From positions 1-25,672 of the forward strand of contig DDXT01000069.1 in assembly GCA_002347755.1 (NCBI GenBank): DNA of 25,672 nucleotides, given 5' to 3'. The notes below the pieces were generated by a model. It did not search any database, was not told the DNA's origin, and saw nothing but the letters and a program-made list of their open reading frames with translations. Position numbers and translations under genes: made by a program. Positions 15,757-23,901 of the stretch are shown here, piece after piece. This DNA is from Caryophanales bacterium UBA2253. Its GTDB lineage: Bacteria; Bacillota_I; Bacilli_A; ML615J-28; CAG-698. Position 1 is the stretch's first letter; the number at the start of each line of letters is the position of its first letter.

Positions 15757-16125
15757 TTACCCCCGATACAAACTCACGCCCTTGAAAGTCAGCTGTGAAT
15801 CCAGTTGTTTATATAGTTTTTCGATTATTTTCTTTCCCGCCAGCCATGGAATCACTTTATAAGTGGTGACTTTGATGTCAATGGCAACTTCTCCGATATG
15901 GGTGGGAACGATGGTGACGGTCGCCGAATAAGCCGGGCAAACAAAAGCGATCTCGTGAAACTGCTCAAGCACGGCTTTTACGGTCCCGCGTTCGGCTCGC
16001 ACCAATTCCAGGACGGTTTCTTTCGCATCTTCGTAACGCCCCCGGTAATAACGCGTCTTCAGCGAGGGGATGCTATTTTCTTCTCCGGTTTCGAAATCAT
16101 TGGAAAAATAATCTCTGATTTTCAT
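15757..16125 (-). CDS. Small conserved-looking protein of unknown function in the replication operon
   Basis: I do not recognise this 122-residue protein. It has no signal peptide or membrane segment. The N-terminal third is charged (residues 10-45, with RYYRGRYEDAKETV). The rest reads like a mixed alpha/beta domain with strands around residues 57-85 and a helix (AGKKIIEKLYKQL) before the end. The single cysteine argues against a zinc ribbon, so it is not NrdR, which occupies a comparable place in Bacillus. A strong AAGGAGGATC ribosome site precedes the ATG, which overlaps the coaE stop by four bases (ATGA). dnaB follows after six bases. The tight coupling says it is real and co-expressed with coaE and dnaB. 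Confidence 0.75.
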   Translation of the reverse strand: MKIRDYFSNDFETGEENSIPSLKTRYYRGRYEDAKETVLELVRAERGTVKAVLEQFHEIAFVCPAYSATVTIVPTHIGEVAIDIKVTTYKVIPWLAGKKIIEKLYKQLDSQLTFKGVSLYRG

Positions 16126-16694
16126 TTGGTGATCCTCCTTAAGATGTCATCGATCTGACGATGAGTTTCCTTTACGGACCCATTGTTATTGATGACGTGA
16201 TCCGCCCGGCTGATTTTCATTTCAACGTCCATTTGAGCGCTGATCTTTTGTCGCGCATAGGTTTCGGATATATGGTCGCGGGCCATCAGTCTTTTCAGCT
16301 GATTGGCCGGATTGGCATAAACGACGATCACTTGATCGAACAAGTCTTCCATTTTGGCTTCGTAAAGCAAAGGAACGTCCACGAAGACGGTTTCTTCATT
16401 TCCTTTGGTCAGTTCCCGGATCCTGGCAATTACTTTCGGATGGATCACCGAATTCAAAAACAGGCGCTCCTCGGTATTGCCGAAGATGATCGCTCCCAGG
16501 GCTTTTCGGTTGATCTTTTGGTTTTCCAAGATCTTTTCCCCAAAATGTTGGGTCAGCGCCGCCATGGTTTCCGGACGGTCCAGCTCGGCTTGGGCGAGCC
16601 GGTCGGAATCAACGATCGGAAATCCCTTCTTGGCCAAATACTTGGTGACAACGGATTTTCCGGTGGCAATCGAACCGGTAATGCCTATGATCAT
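16122..16694 (-). CDS. coaE: Dephospho-CoA kinase
   Basis: CoaE phosphorylates dephospho-CoA at the 3'-hydroxyl, the last step of coenzyme A synthesis in the cytoplasm. The 190-residue protein has the P-loop GSIATGKS at 7-14, then PIVDSDRLA with the conserved Asp. The lid-containing region FVDVPLLYEAKMEDLFDQV is followed by RLMARDHISETYARQKISAQ, all typical of the family. GGAGG lies about eight bases before the ATG. Placement between mutM and dnaB follows the Bacillus order. The TGA stop overlaps the start of the next gene. Confidence 0.95.
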   Translation of the reverse strand: MIIGITGSIATGKSVVTKYLAKKGFPIVDSDRLAQAELDRPETMAALTQHFGEKILENQKINRKALGAIIFGNTEERLFLNSVIHPKVIARIRELTKGNEETVFVDVPLLYEAKMEDLFDQVIVVYANPANQLKRLMARDHISETYARQKISAQMDVEMKISRADHVINNNGSVKETHRQIDDILRRITK

Positions 16695-16739
16695 AGTATG
16701 TCCTCCGACGAGTGATTTCAGTTTATTCTTTTTGGGTTT

Positions 16740-17570
16740 TTATGTCAAGTTCTTTTGACAGTTTTCGCAGACGTATGTTCCTCGTCCCCCAACCCGTATT
16801 TTCGTTATTTTTCCGTTGCATTGCGGACAGATTTCTTTGGTATGCACCAATAGCACATTCTGAAAACGGCCGCTGACCTCATGGGATGACACAAAACTGC
16901 GGATGGTCGTTCCCCCAAGTTCGATGGCTTTTTGAAGGACAGTTTGCGAATTTTTGATGATGTCTTCAATCTGTCGGTCAGAAAGCGCGTTGGTTTTGGA
17001 ATTCGGATGGATCTTGCTTAGGAACAATACTTCATCAACGTAAATGTTTCCGAGCCCGGCCATGACGGTTTGGTCAAGCAGAGTCGTTTTGATCGGCTTT
17101 TGGCTGCGACCGAATTGGTTTTTCAGGTAAGCCACGCTCATTTCCGGGTCCATCGGTTCCAACCCGACTTTGCATAACGGCTCGCAAGCCATGACTTTGG
17201 AAAGATCCGTGGTCAAAAACAGATCCATGACTCCGAATTTGCGGGTGTCCGCGTAACGAAGATTGCTTCCGTCCGTAAACCAAAAAATGACATGTTCGTG
17301 TTTTCCGACCGCTTCTTCATGTCTCAGAACATATTTGCCTTCCATCCGAAGATGAGACAGCAAAATGGCCCGGTTCAAAACCAAGATCAGGATCTTTCCT
17401 TTGCGTTTGACGTCAAGAAAAGTCTGGCCGAGCAGCGCAGAGCGAAAATCCGGAAATTCCATGTTCCGGATGATTTTCGAATAAGGCGCGGTTACGTCCC
17501 TGATCGTTTTCCCGATGATCAGGTCTAACAGACTCTTTCGAACGGTTTCTACTTCTGGCAGTTCCGGCAT
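16740..17570 (-). CDS. mutM: Formamidopyrimidine-DNA glycosylase (Fpg)
   Basis: The product removes oxidised purines such as 8-oxoguanine from DNA and nicks the abasic site. The 276-residue protein begins MPELPEVETVR, giving the catalytic Pro2 and Glu3. The conserved Lys57 is in KRKGK. The helix-two-turn-helix region contains LLDQTVMAGLGNIYVDEVLF. The C-terminal zinc finger uses C248, C251, C268 and C271 around GGRGTYVC. All key residues are present, so it should be active. The start is one base after the nitroreductase stop, within the polA operon, and coaE follows after about 45 bases with its own ribosome site. Confidence 0.96.
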   Translation of the reverse strand: MPELPEVETVRKSLLDLIIGKTIRDVTAPYSKIIRNMEFPDFRSALLGQTFLDVKRKGKILILVLNRAILLSHLRMEGKYVLRHEEAVGKHEHVIFWFTDGSNLRYADTRKFGVMDLFLTTDLSKVMACEPLCKVGLEPMDPEMSVAYLKNQFGRSQKPIKTTLLDQTVMAGLGNIYVDEVLFLSKIHPNSKTNALSDRQIEDIIKNSQTVLQKAIELGGTTIRSFVSSHEVSGRFQNVLLVHTKEICPQCNGKITKIRVGGRGTYVCENCQKNLT

Positions 17571-17571
17571 G

Positions 17572-18078
17572 TTAAATCTTCTCGAAAGATACTTTGGCGG
17601 GATCGAAACGATCGGTGAAATGCAAGGCGTCCGGATCTTTCGGATACCCGAGCGGGATCATGGAAAAAGGTTTGTAACGGCTGGGGATGTTCAAAACTTT
17701 CATCACGGTATCCATGCGGTCGGGATTCGGATAAACTCCGCACCAGACGCTGCCGATTCCCATTTCGGTGGCGGCCAGAAGAATGTTCATGGTCGCAGCC
17801 GATCCATCCTGCGGTCCCATCAGCGGGACGGTCATGTGTTCGTTGTCCAAAAGGACGAAGATCACCGCGGCCGCTTCGCTCACCATTTTCGAACGGGGAG
17901 AGGCTTCCACGATCTTTCGCATCGTTTCTTTATCCTGAATGACCAAAAAGTGCCAAGGCTGCTGATTGCAAGCACTCGGAGCTTGCATGGCGGCTCGCAA
18001 CAAGGTTTCCATCTTTTCTTTTTCGATCGGCTGATCCGTATAAGAACGGACGCTTCGGCGACGGTTGATGATTTCCAT
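17572..18078 (-). CDS. Nitroreductase-family flavoprotein
   Basis: This 168-residue protein begins MEIINRRRSVRSYTDQPI, the usual N-terminus of FMN-dependent nitroreductases. It has the central APSACNQQPWHFLVI motif that contacts FMN and the late segment MGIGSVWCGVYPNP followed by PLGYP. Such enzymes reduce nitro compounds or related electron acceptors with NAD(P)H, and the natural substrate is unknown here. The start at 18078 is preferred over upstream in-frame ATGs because AAAGGA precedes it at good spacing. It lies 14 bases after the polA stop and one base before mutM, inserted between two genes that are neighbours in Bacillus. Confidence 0.92.
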   Translation of the reverse strand: MEIINRRRSVRSYTDQPIEKEKMETLLRAAMQAPSACNQQPWHFLVIQDKETMRKIVEASPRSKMVSEAAAVIFVLLDNEHMTVPLMGPQDGSAATMNILLAATEMGIGSVWCGVYPNPDRMDTVMKVLNIPSRYKPFSMIPLGYPKDPDALHFTDRFDPAKVSFEKI

Positions 18079-18092
18079 AATCGGTCCTTTCA

Positions 18093-20729
18093 TTATTTGG
18101 CTTGCGCCCAATTTTTTCCGACGGCGACGTCGGCGTTGAGATGAACCCGCAGTTCGGCGGCGTGCTCCATCTCATATTCAACGATCTTTTTCATGGTTTC
18201 GACTTCTTCCGGAAGACAGTCAAACACCAGTTCGTCGTGAACCTGAGCGATCATCAGGGATCTTAGCCCTTCCGCTTTCATCCTCTGACTGATGCGGTTC
18301 ATGGCGACTTTGATGATGTCGGCGGCGCTTCCCTGAATGGGAGCATTCATCGCCGTCCGGTCTCCGAAATTACGGAGCGTGGCGTTATCGCTGGTCGCTT
18401 CCGGAATGTAACGGCGGCGGTTGAAGATGGTTTTGGTGTATCCGTCTTTTTTGGCATTGGCCACGATCTCATCCAGGAAAGCTTTGGTTCGCTGATAAGT
18501 ATAAAAATATTTGTTTATGTAAACATTGGCATCGTACTGCGAAATGTTGATGGCTTCGCTCAAACCCCAAGCGCTCATTCCGTATATGATTCCGAAATTG
18601 ATCGCTTTCGCCACCCGGCGCATTTCTTTGGTGACCTGATTCGCCTGGATGTCATTGAGTATGGCCGCGGTCTGGGTATGGAAATCAACGGACTGGGCGA
18701 AAGCCTCGATCATGACCGGATCGTTGGCCATGTGCGCCAGGACCCGCAGTTCGATCTGCGAATAGTCGGCGCTCATGATCACGCCTTCTTGCCACCTGGA
18801 AATGAAGAATTCCCGGATGACTTCCCCTTCTTCGCTTCGAATCGGCATGTTTTGGATGTTCGGTTCGACCGATGACAGCCGTCCGGTCATAGTTAGGGCT
18901 TGTTTGTACAGCGGATGGATGAAGTGATCTTTATCCGCCAGATCGCGGATGCCGTTGATGTAAGTGCTGATCAGTTTGGTATAAGTCCGGTATTCCAGGA
19001 TCTCCCGGGCAATGACATAGTCTTTGGCCAGTTTATCCAAAATGTCTACATTCGTGGAATAACCGGTCTTGTTCTTTTTGCCATGGGGAAGATGAAGTTT
19101 CTCGAACAAGATCTCGCCCAGCTGTTTCGGGGAGTTGATGTTGAACTCTTCGCCGGCGATGAAGTAGATGTCTTCTTGGATGTTCTCGGCTTTGGCGGTC
19201 ATTTCTTTCCCGTTGATCTCTAATTCTTCAAGGTCGATCAAAAGACCGTTTTGCTCCATTTCCGCCAGCACTCCCGCGAGCTGCAGTTCGGTTTGATATA
19301 AATCCATTACATCGATTTGTTCCAATTTCTCATGGATTTCGTGATCAAGATTCCGAAGCAGCAAGCCTTTGTCCACGCTGTATTTCGCGTAGATCTCGGT
19401 TGGCGGGATCTTCATCTTGGTATTGGCCCCGTAAATGTTGTCATAGAAAGCCAAACTGTTGGCGCAAAAATTATCCATGGCTTTTTTGATGTCGTCGGAA
19501 CCAAAAGCCGGATTGATCAGATAAGCCGCCAACATGAAGTCATCGGTCACGCCTTGGAGGTTGATGCCAACTCGGGCCAAGACAACCTTCATGGCTTTAA
19601 AATCAAAGGTTTTCTTTTTGAATTTCGGATTTTCCAGATATTTCTTTAGGGCCGGATTTCCCAAAACCGTTTCGGCGGTAAAAAACAATTGTTTTTGAGA
19701 AGCGACGAAACTGATCCCCAGGAACTGGCCTTGATAATAACTGGGCCCGAAACTCTCCAAATTCACGTAAGCGTCTTCTTTTAACCACTCTTCCAGTTTC
19801 GCTTTCGGATCATCAATTATCGTTACGGTGCTGCTCAGCGGCACGATTTTTTGTTGGTTGAGTTTCTTTAAGAAAGCATTGAATTCCATTTTTTGGAAAA
19901 AAGCGATCAAAGCGTCAACGTCATATTTTTTGATGCGCAGATCCAGCGCCTCAAAGTCCAGCTTGATGTCAAGTTTGAGAGTGGCCAAATAACGGCAGCG
20001 GTAAGCCATTTCCCGGCTTTTTTCAAAGGCCGACCGGACCCGCGGCGTCAGCTTATCTAAATTTTGGTAGATGGCGTCCAAATTCCCGTATTCGTCAAGC
20101 AGTTTGAGAGCGGTGACCTCCCCGACGCCCTTGACGCCTGGAAGATTATCGGAAGCATCGCCGACGATGGCTTTGTATTCCACGACCTGCTCCGGAGTCA
20201 TTCCGGTTTTTTCTTTGAAATTGACCGCATTGTATTCGTCGAGTTCGCCGATGCCTTTTTTGGTCAGGCAGACGGTGATTTTCTCATTGACGAGCTGAAG
20301 CAGGTCCCGGTCTCCGGTGATGACCCGGATCTCTTCAAAATCTTCCATTGACAATCGCGCCACGCTGGCGATGAGATCGTCGCCTTCAAACTCCAGACTC
20401 TCCGCCCTTTTGACCTTCAGAATGTCCAAGTATTCCTTGATCAGCGGGATCTGCATCCGCAGTTCCTCGGGAAGCGGTTTTCTTGTTCCTTTGTAATCAG
20501 CGTACTGCTGGTGGCGGAAGGTCTTCTTTCCGGCGTCGAAGGCCACAAAAGCATAATCGACTTCTTCGGTCAGCAGCCGGTTGACCATGTTGCAAAAACC
20601 GAACAGGGCATTGGTATAGACCCCATCGCGGTTTTTCATCAGATTCCCGGTATACGAAGTAGCGTAATAGGAACGGAACATCAGACTGTTTCCGTCAATC
20701 AGCGTGATTGATTTGTGATTTGTTTCCAT
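18093..20729 (-). CDS. polA: DNA polymerase I
   Basis: PolA fills gaps in repair and replaces Okazaki primers. The 878-residue protein starts with the 5'-nuclease domain (TLIDGNSLMFRSYYAT, then GDASDNLPGVKGVGEVTALKLL). A middle 3'-5' exonuclease-like domain appears inactive, since the usual DTE reads NLE in YVNLESFG. The polymerase domain has motif A with D655 (DYSQIELRVLAH), motif B at about 704-718 (RRVAKAINFGIIYG) and motif C HDE at 831-833. Loss of proofreading is common in Gram-positive PolA. ATG 20729 is chosen because AAGGTGAG precedes it; an upstream GTG falls inside that site. It is the first gene of the operon running to dnaI. Confidence 0.97.
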   Translation of the reverse strand: METNHKSITLIDGNSLMFRSYYATSYTGNLMKNRDGVYTNALFGFCNMVNRLLTEEVDYAFVAFDAGKKTFRHQQYADYKGTRKPLPEELRMQIPLIKEYLDILKVKRAESLEFEGDDLIASVARLSMEDFEEIRVITGDRDLLQLVNEKITVCLTKKGIGELDEYNAVNFKEKTGMTPEQVVEYKAIVGDASDNLPGVKGVGEVTALKLLDEYGNLDAIYQNLDKLTPRVRSAFEKSREMAYRCRYLATLKLDIKLDFEALDLRIKKYDVDALIAFFQKMEFNAFLKKLNQQKIVPLSSTVTIIDDPKAKLEEWLKEDAYVNLESFGPSYYQGQFLGISFVASQKQLFFTAETVLGNPALKKYLENPKFKKKTFDFKAMKVVLARVGINLQGVTDDFMLAAYLINPAFGSDDIKKAMDNFCANSLAFYDNIYGANTKMKIPPTEIYAKYSVDKGLLLRNLDHEIHEKLEQIDVMDLYQTELQLAGVLAEMEQNGLLIDLEELEINGKEMTAKAENIQEDIYFIAGEEFNINSPKQLGEILFEKLHLPHGKKNKTGYSTNVDILDKLAKDYVIAREILEYRTYTKLISTYINGIRDLADKDHFIHPLYKQALTMTGRLSSVEPNIQNMPIRSEEGEVIREFFISRWQEGVIMSADYSQIELRVLAHMANDPVMIEAFAQSVDFHTQTAAILNDIQANQVTKEMRRVAKAINFGIIYGMSAWGLSEAINISQYDANVYINKYFYTYQRTKAFLDEIVANAKKDGYTKTIFNRRRYIPEATSDNATLRNFGDRTAMNAPIQGSAADIIKVAMNRISQRMKAEGLRSLMIAQVHDELVFDCLPEEVETMKKIVEYEMEHAAELRVHLNADVAVGKNWAQAK

Positions 20730-20753
20730 TGGACTCACCTTTTTCTTAAGGTC

Positions 20754-20762
20754 ATTTTACCA
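20754..20762 (-). promoter_or_regulatory. Possible extended -10 promoter of the polA operon
   Basis: On the minus strand TGGTAAAAT fits an extended -10 box (TG, one base, then TAAAAT). It lies about 25 bases before the polA start codon. No good -35 box is found at the usual distance, so the call rests on the extended element and on the lack of alternatives. Confidence 0.4.
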
Positions 20763-20804
20763 TAAAATTCTTAAAAAGGACATAGGAATTTGGAAGATAA
20801 GAAA

Positions 20805-20827
20805 GATTCCCGCCCAAGCGGGAACCT
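20805..20827. repeat. Palindromic intergenic repeat, copy A
   Basis: GATTCCCGCCCAAGCGGGAACCT spans these 23 bases. TTCCCGC and GCGGGAA form a 7-bp hairpin with a four-base loop. The same unit with one loop base changed recurs at 20997-21019. Together they look like REP-type palindromes or paired transcript-end hairpins. Neither has a T-run of its own. Confidence 0.8.
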
Positions 20828-20840
20828 CAGACTGATGACA

Positions 20841-20864
20841 AACCCCATTTCCAAAGATGGGGTT
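20841..20864. repeat. Hairpin with 8-bp stem in the polA upstream gap
   Basis: AACCCCAT and ATGGGGTT pair perfectly around an eight-base loop. Related CCCCATT and AATGGGG words recur at 20946-20952 and 20890-20896, giving several alternative pairings across the 300-bp gap between polA and the metalloprotease gene. Confidence 0.6.
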
Positions 20865-20962
20865 CGTTTATTTTCCCACTACCACCTGAAAATGGGGAAA
20901 TTACTCATTTAATACCACAAAAAAGATAATTATTTGGTGGCTTTGCCCCATTCTCTCACAAG

Positions 20963-20993
20963 AAAAAAATGAGCGTTGACTTTGTCAACGCTC
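20963..20993 (-). terminator. Intrinsic terminator after the metalloprotease gene
   Basis: GAGCGTTGAC (20971-20980) and GTCAACGCTC (20984-20993) make a perfect 10-bp stem with a three-base loop. On the minus strand it is followed by ATTTTTTT (20963-20970). It lies about 40 bases after the stop of the metalloprotease and should end that transcript. Confidence 0.92.
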
Positions 20994-20996
20994 TGA

Positions 20997-21019
20997 GATT
21001 CCCGCCAAAGCGGGAACCT
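20997..21019. repeat. Palindromic intergenic repeat, copy B
   Basis: This copy is identical to the unit at 20805-20827 except for one loop base (CAAA instead of CCAA). It lies between the metalloprotease stop and its terminator. The conserved flanks GATT and ACCT outside the stem show that this is a shared repeat and not just any hairpin. Confidence 0.8.
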
Positions 21020-21030
21020 TCTTCTCTTAA

Positions 21031-23271
21031 TTAATCATAAATGATGTTGATGACCGCGGTCGTGGCCGTCATGCTGACGACTTCGACTTTAAAGCCGATC
21101 AAGTCGCCATTATAATACCGATAGGTCGGAAAACTGGTTTGGCCAAAAATGTCGCCGGGGCGGAACAGATCTTCATTTTCCGCGAGCCCGGTGTTTTCAA
21201 TCGTATAATCGCCGTCCGCTTCGATGATCTTGATCAACTTTCGGGCGGTATCGCTGTTATTGAAAGAAAAGACCGAATAATAACCATCCAGGTTTTGGGG
21301 AGAACCCTGATTCGGATCGACGACCGCGTTGATGTGATAAATCCGGATCCCGGATTGAGTAAACAATCCGTCATAGCCGGCCTGGGCCGCGTTCAGTCCG
21401 GTCGGAACATAGAAATCGATCAGAAAATACTCGTCAAAATAGGTGTCTTTCCAACCCGGCGAGATCAAGACCGTCTCACCGCTAGAAACAAACGGATGAA
21501 GAGTCAGGGTCGTGGTTTTCCCGCTCACGACCAAAGGCGTTGTCCAGCCGAGCAGGATCTTCGAAAACGGATTGTGATCCCCGACCGTGTAATCCATCAT
21601 ATCCGCTCCCCCCAGACCGCCGTCCGGGCCGACGGAATCGTCATAATCGTAGTAATCTTCCAAACCGAGCATGTGTCCGGTTTCATGGATGTAAGTGGCG
21701 CAGTTGATTTGCACGTAAGTGCTGTGCGGGTAACCAGCAATCAGCGGTTCATCCATAAAATCCAACCCCGCCCAGAAATAATAATTGGCTTCGACGCCGT
21801 CATAATATTCGTAATCGTCGGTAAAGTACTGAGAAACATACGCCCACCACAAATCCACGTTGTTCGCGGAGAACAGCACGTCTTCGTAATAGACCGGAGC
21901 CGCATAAACGAAATACAGGGCGTCGATGTAAGTATCGTTGTTTTGATCATACAGCGAATAATCGATCTGTCCGTCGTAGAAAGTCAAAGCGTCATGAATG
22001 ATCTCGTATTCGGCGTCATAACCGTTTTTATATAAATTGGAATAATAAGAAGCATTTTCATGGGTGTGGAAGACATCCAGAACCGTCCCGGAGAAAGCAA
22101 ACTTCCCGTAGGAACTCTCTTCGTAATAGCTCTTCACGCTTTCCCAACCGGTATCCGCTTCGGTCCCAAAAAAGGCTTTTTCCAACCGGTTTAGGTCTCC
22201 GGCCGAGAAAGCATAGTCTTTGAAGTCCACCGGGATGATCAGCGCGTTGGCGCTGATGGTTGAAGGCAGCCCCACATACACTTCTTCATCCAAAAGCAGA
22301 TCATCCAAAAGCTCCATGGACGCGATGTCCGGATAAAAGGAATCAATGGCTTGAAAGGTGGTTGAAGTCAATCCGGCCGCGGTCACGAGCAGCAGCCGAT
22401 ATCCGCCTCCATAGTAATTGCTCACCGCTTGGTCCAGGCGCACTTCATGGCCGATTTCCAAGGCTTGCAGCGTCGGAAGCAATCCCTGAAAGATCGCCGA
22501 GTCAAGTTCGCCTTTGATCAATAAAGACATTTCATGTCCGGCGCTGTCCCTAAGCCCGATCGATAAGTCCGTTTCCTCCGGAAAAGCCCCCGGAAGACTG
22601 ATGACGGTCAGATCGGCGATGGAATAGAGTCGGCTTTGTTGGTTGATCTCCAAGAAACCAGAAACGGCGGATCCCCCCGGCAGATTCACGTCCTTGGCCA
22701 CAACATTCAGGCTGGCAATGTCACGGATCACGTGCAATCCGCTTTCGCTATCCTTGGTCCCCACGGCTTGGATCTGATCCCCGATGGCCAGCCCCAAACC
22801 CGAGCCTTTCAGATAAATTCCCGCTTCGCCGTCATGAATGATCGAATCGGAACCAATGACGCCGATGACGACGCCTTCGACGGTGATCACCGACCCGGAA
22901 GCGGTCGAAACCGCGCGGCTCACGGAATACACCGATTTTTTCAGAACCGTGATGGTGTATTGTTCAAAAGCGTATACGCCTTGATATTCCAAAGTGAGGT
23001 CAACGACGACGGTCATGTCAACGTTCCCGCGGGTGATTTTGCCTTCGCTGGTTATGACGTCCCAATTGGCTGAAGACCAGGTAAGATCGACGCCGTCGAC
23101 TTGATCCGGAAAATACAGATTGGTAGTGACCGCATTCAAATCCGCTCCCGAAAACATGTTCTCGTAAACATCATCCATTTTTCGGTAAGGATCGGAAAAA
23201 AAGCATCCGGAGAGACCGAACAACATCAAAATTATTAACATTACCAAAGTTTTTTTAATTGGTCTCATCAT
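21031..23271 (-). CDS. Secreted lipoprotein zinc metalloprotease, M6 / immune inhibitor A-like
   Basis: This 746-residue protein has a basic start, a hydrophobic segment and the lipobox LSGC with the lipid-attached Cys at 23, so it should be anchored outside the membrane. An immunoglobulin-like domain (about 45-110, with LTWSSANWDVITSEGKI) and an OB-fold-like region (about 120-200) precede the protease. The zinc motif HETGHMLGLED (529-539) gives HExxHxxGxxD, and MMDY near 558 is a likely Met-turn, placing it with metzincin-type M6 peptidases. A beta-rich C-terminal region follows. It probably degrades external proteins. The start at 23271 is chosen because the promoter lies inside the longer open frame and GGAAG precedes this ATG. 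It is a single-gene transcript with its own terminator. Confidence 0.87.
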   Translation of the reverse strand: MMRPIKKTLVMLIILMLFGLSGCFFSDPYRKMDDVYENMFSGADLNAVTTNLYFPDQVDGVDLTWSSANWDVITSEGKITRGNVDMTVVVDLTLEYQGVYAFEQYTITVLKKSVYSVSRAVSTASGSVITVEGVVIGVIGSDSIIHDGEAGIYLKGSGLGLAIGDQIQAVGTKDSESGLHVIRDIASLNVVAKDVNLPGGSAVSGFLEINQQSRLYSIADLTVISLPGAFPEETDLSIGLRDSAGHEMSLLIKGELDSAIFQGLLPTLQALEIGHEVRLDQAVSNYYGGGYRLLLVTAAGLTSTTFQAIDSFYPDIASMELLDDLLLDEEVYVGLPSTISANALIIPVDFKDYAFSAGDLNRLEKAFFGTEADTGWESVKSYYEESSYGKFAFSGTVLDVFHTHENASYYSNLYKNGYDAEYEIIHDALTFYDGQIDYSLYDQNNDTYIDALYFVYAAPVYYEDVLFSANNVDLWWAYVSQYFTDDYEYYDGVEANYYFWAGLDFMDEPLIAGYPHSTYVQINCATYIHETGHMLGLEDYYDYDDSVGPDGGLGGADMMDYTVGDHNPFSKILLGWTTPLVVSGKTTTLTLHPFVSSGETVLISPGWKDTYFDEYFLIDFYVPTGLNAAQAGYDGLFTQSGIRIYHINAVVDPNQGSPQNLDGYYSVFSFNNSDTARKLIKIIEADGDYTIENTGLAENEDLFRPGDIFGQTSFPTYRYYNGDLIGFKVEVVSMTATTAVINIIYD

Positions 23272-23295
23272 GGCATCTTCCGCTTTCTTTTTTCT

Positions 23296-23324
23296 ATTAT
23301 ACAATAAATGGGACCTTTTCTCAA
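23296..23324 (-). promoter_or_regulatory. Sigma-A promoter of the metalloprotease gene
   Basis: Minus strand: -35 TTGAGA (23319-23324), 17-bp spacer, -10 TATAAT (23296-23301). It points away from the promoter at 23386-23413, forming a divergent pair within about 90 bases. Confidence 0.8.
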
Positions 23325-23385
23325 CTCTTTGCTTGGTTTTCTTTTTCCGGTTAAAAGTTTTCATGATGAATTTGCAACAAAAGGT

Positions 23386-23413
23386 TTTTCAATTCCTGTT
23401 TTCATGTTATAAT
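23386..23413 (+). promoter_or_regulatory. Extended -10 promoter of the small membrane protein / GH2 unit
   Basis: Plus strand: TGTTATAAT (23405-23413) is an extended -10 with a perfect TATAAT. A weak -35 TTTTCA (23386-23391) lies 16 bases upstream. The AGGAGG ribosome site starts about 23 bases after the box. Confidence 0.75.
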
Positions 23414-23448
23414 ATTACAAGAATAATCTGGACTTTAGGAGGAAGAAC

Positions 23449-23895
23449 ATGAGCAAAAAAGTAATGATCGGCGTCACGATATTGGTTGGTTTGATTTCTT
23501 TGGGACTGATCGGGGGATCTTTGATCAATTATTTGGGGGTCTACGGAAAATATGAATGTCTTTCTTATTTGGAACAAACCGATTCCCAACCGATCGATGT
23601 TTTGGACGGATATGAATATTATTATCTGGAAATAAAAAGAGGCGGGACTTTTACCGTCACTGCCAAACTTGACGCCCCTTCGGCCGAGGAAACAACCGCC
23701 AGCGGAACCTTCATTAAAAACAAAAAAGTCTTGACTCTTACTTATGACGAAGGCCAAAACGACATCGAAGCTTTGATCTTCCCCCATGAAATCTATACAT
23801 TGGATGGACGGACCCTTTCCCGTCACCAGACCGGAACTTATGAACCGACCAGTTTTACGACTACCGTCACTCAAGAATTCCGAAAGGTCAAATAG
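23449..23895 (+). CDS. Small membrane-anchored extracytoplasmic protein, function unknown
   Basis: This 148-residue protein has one N-terminal hydrophobic segment (about residues 5-30, VMIGVTILVGLISLGLIGGS) without a lipobox. It is probably a signal anchor holding the rest outside the cell. The outer part looks beta-rich, with alternating strands (YYYLEIKRGGTFTVTAKL, SGTFIKNKKVLTLTYDEG, TLDGRTLSRHQTGTYEP), as in small lipocalin-like domains found in Gram-positive surface proteins. I cannot name the family. AGGAGG lies eight bases before the ATG. The GH2 gene begins six bases after its stop, so the two are probably co-transcribed, although the GH2 enzyme has no export signal. Confidence 0.78.
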   Translation: MSKKVMIGVTILVGLISLGLIGGSLINYLGVYGKYECLSYLEQTDSQPIDVLDGYEYYYLEIKRGGTFTVTAKLDAPSAEETTASGTFIKNKKVLTLTYDEGQNDIEALIFPHEIYTLDGRTLSRHQTGTYEPTSFTTTVTQEFRKVK

Positions 23896-23901
23896 CCCCT
23901 C

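Noticed and set aside
21139..22035. 298-residue plus-strand open frame opposite the metalloprotease
   Set aside because: It is antisense to a gene with clear motifs. It reads as low-complexity Ile/Arg/Val with no family features.
23272..23364. Longer N-terminus of the metalloprotease
   Set aside because: It would include its own promoter at 23296-23324, and the lipoprotein signal starts cleanly at 23271.
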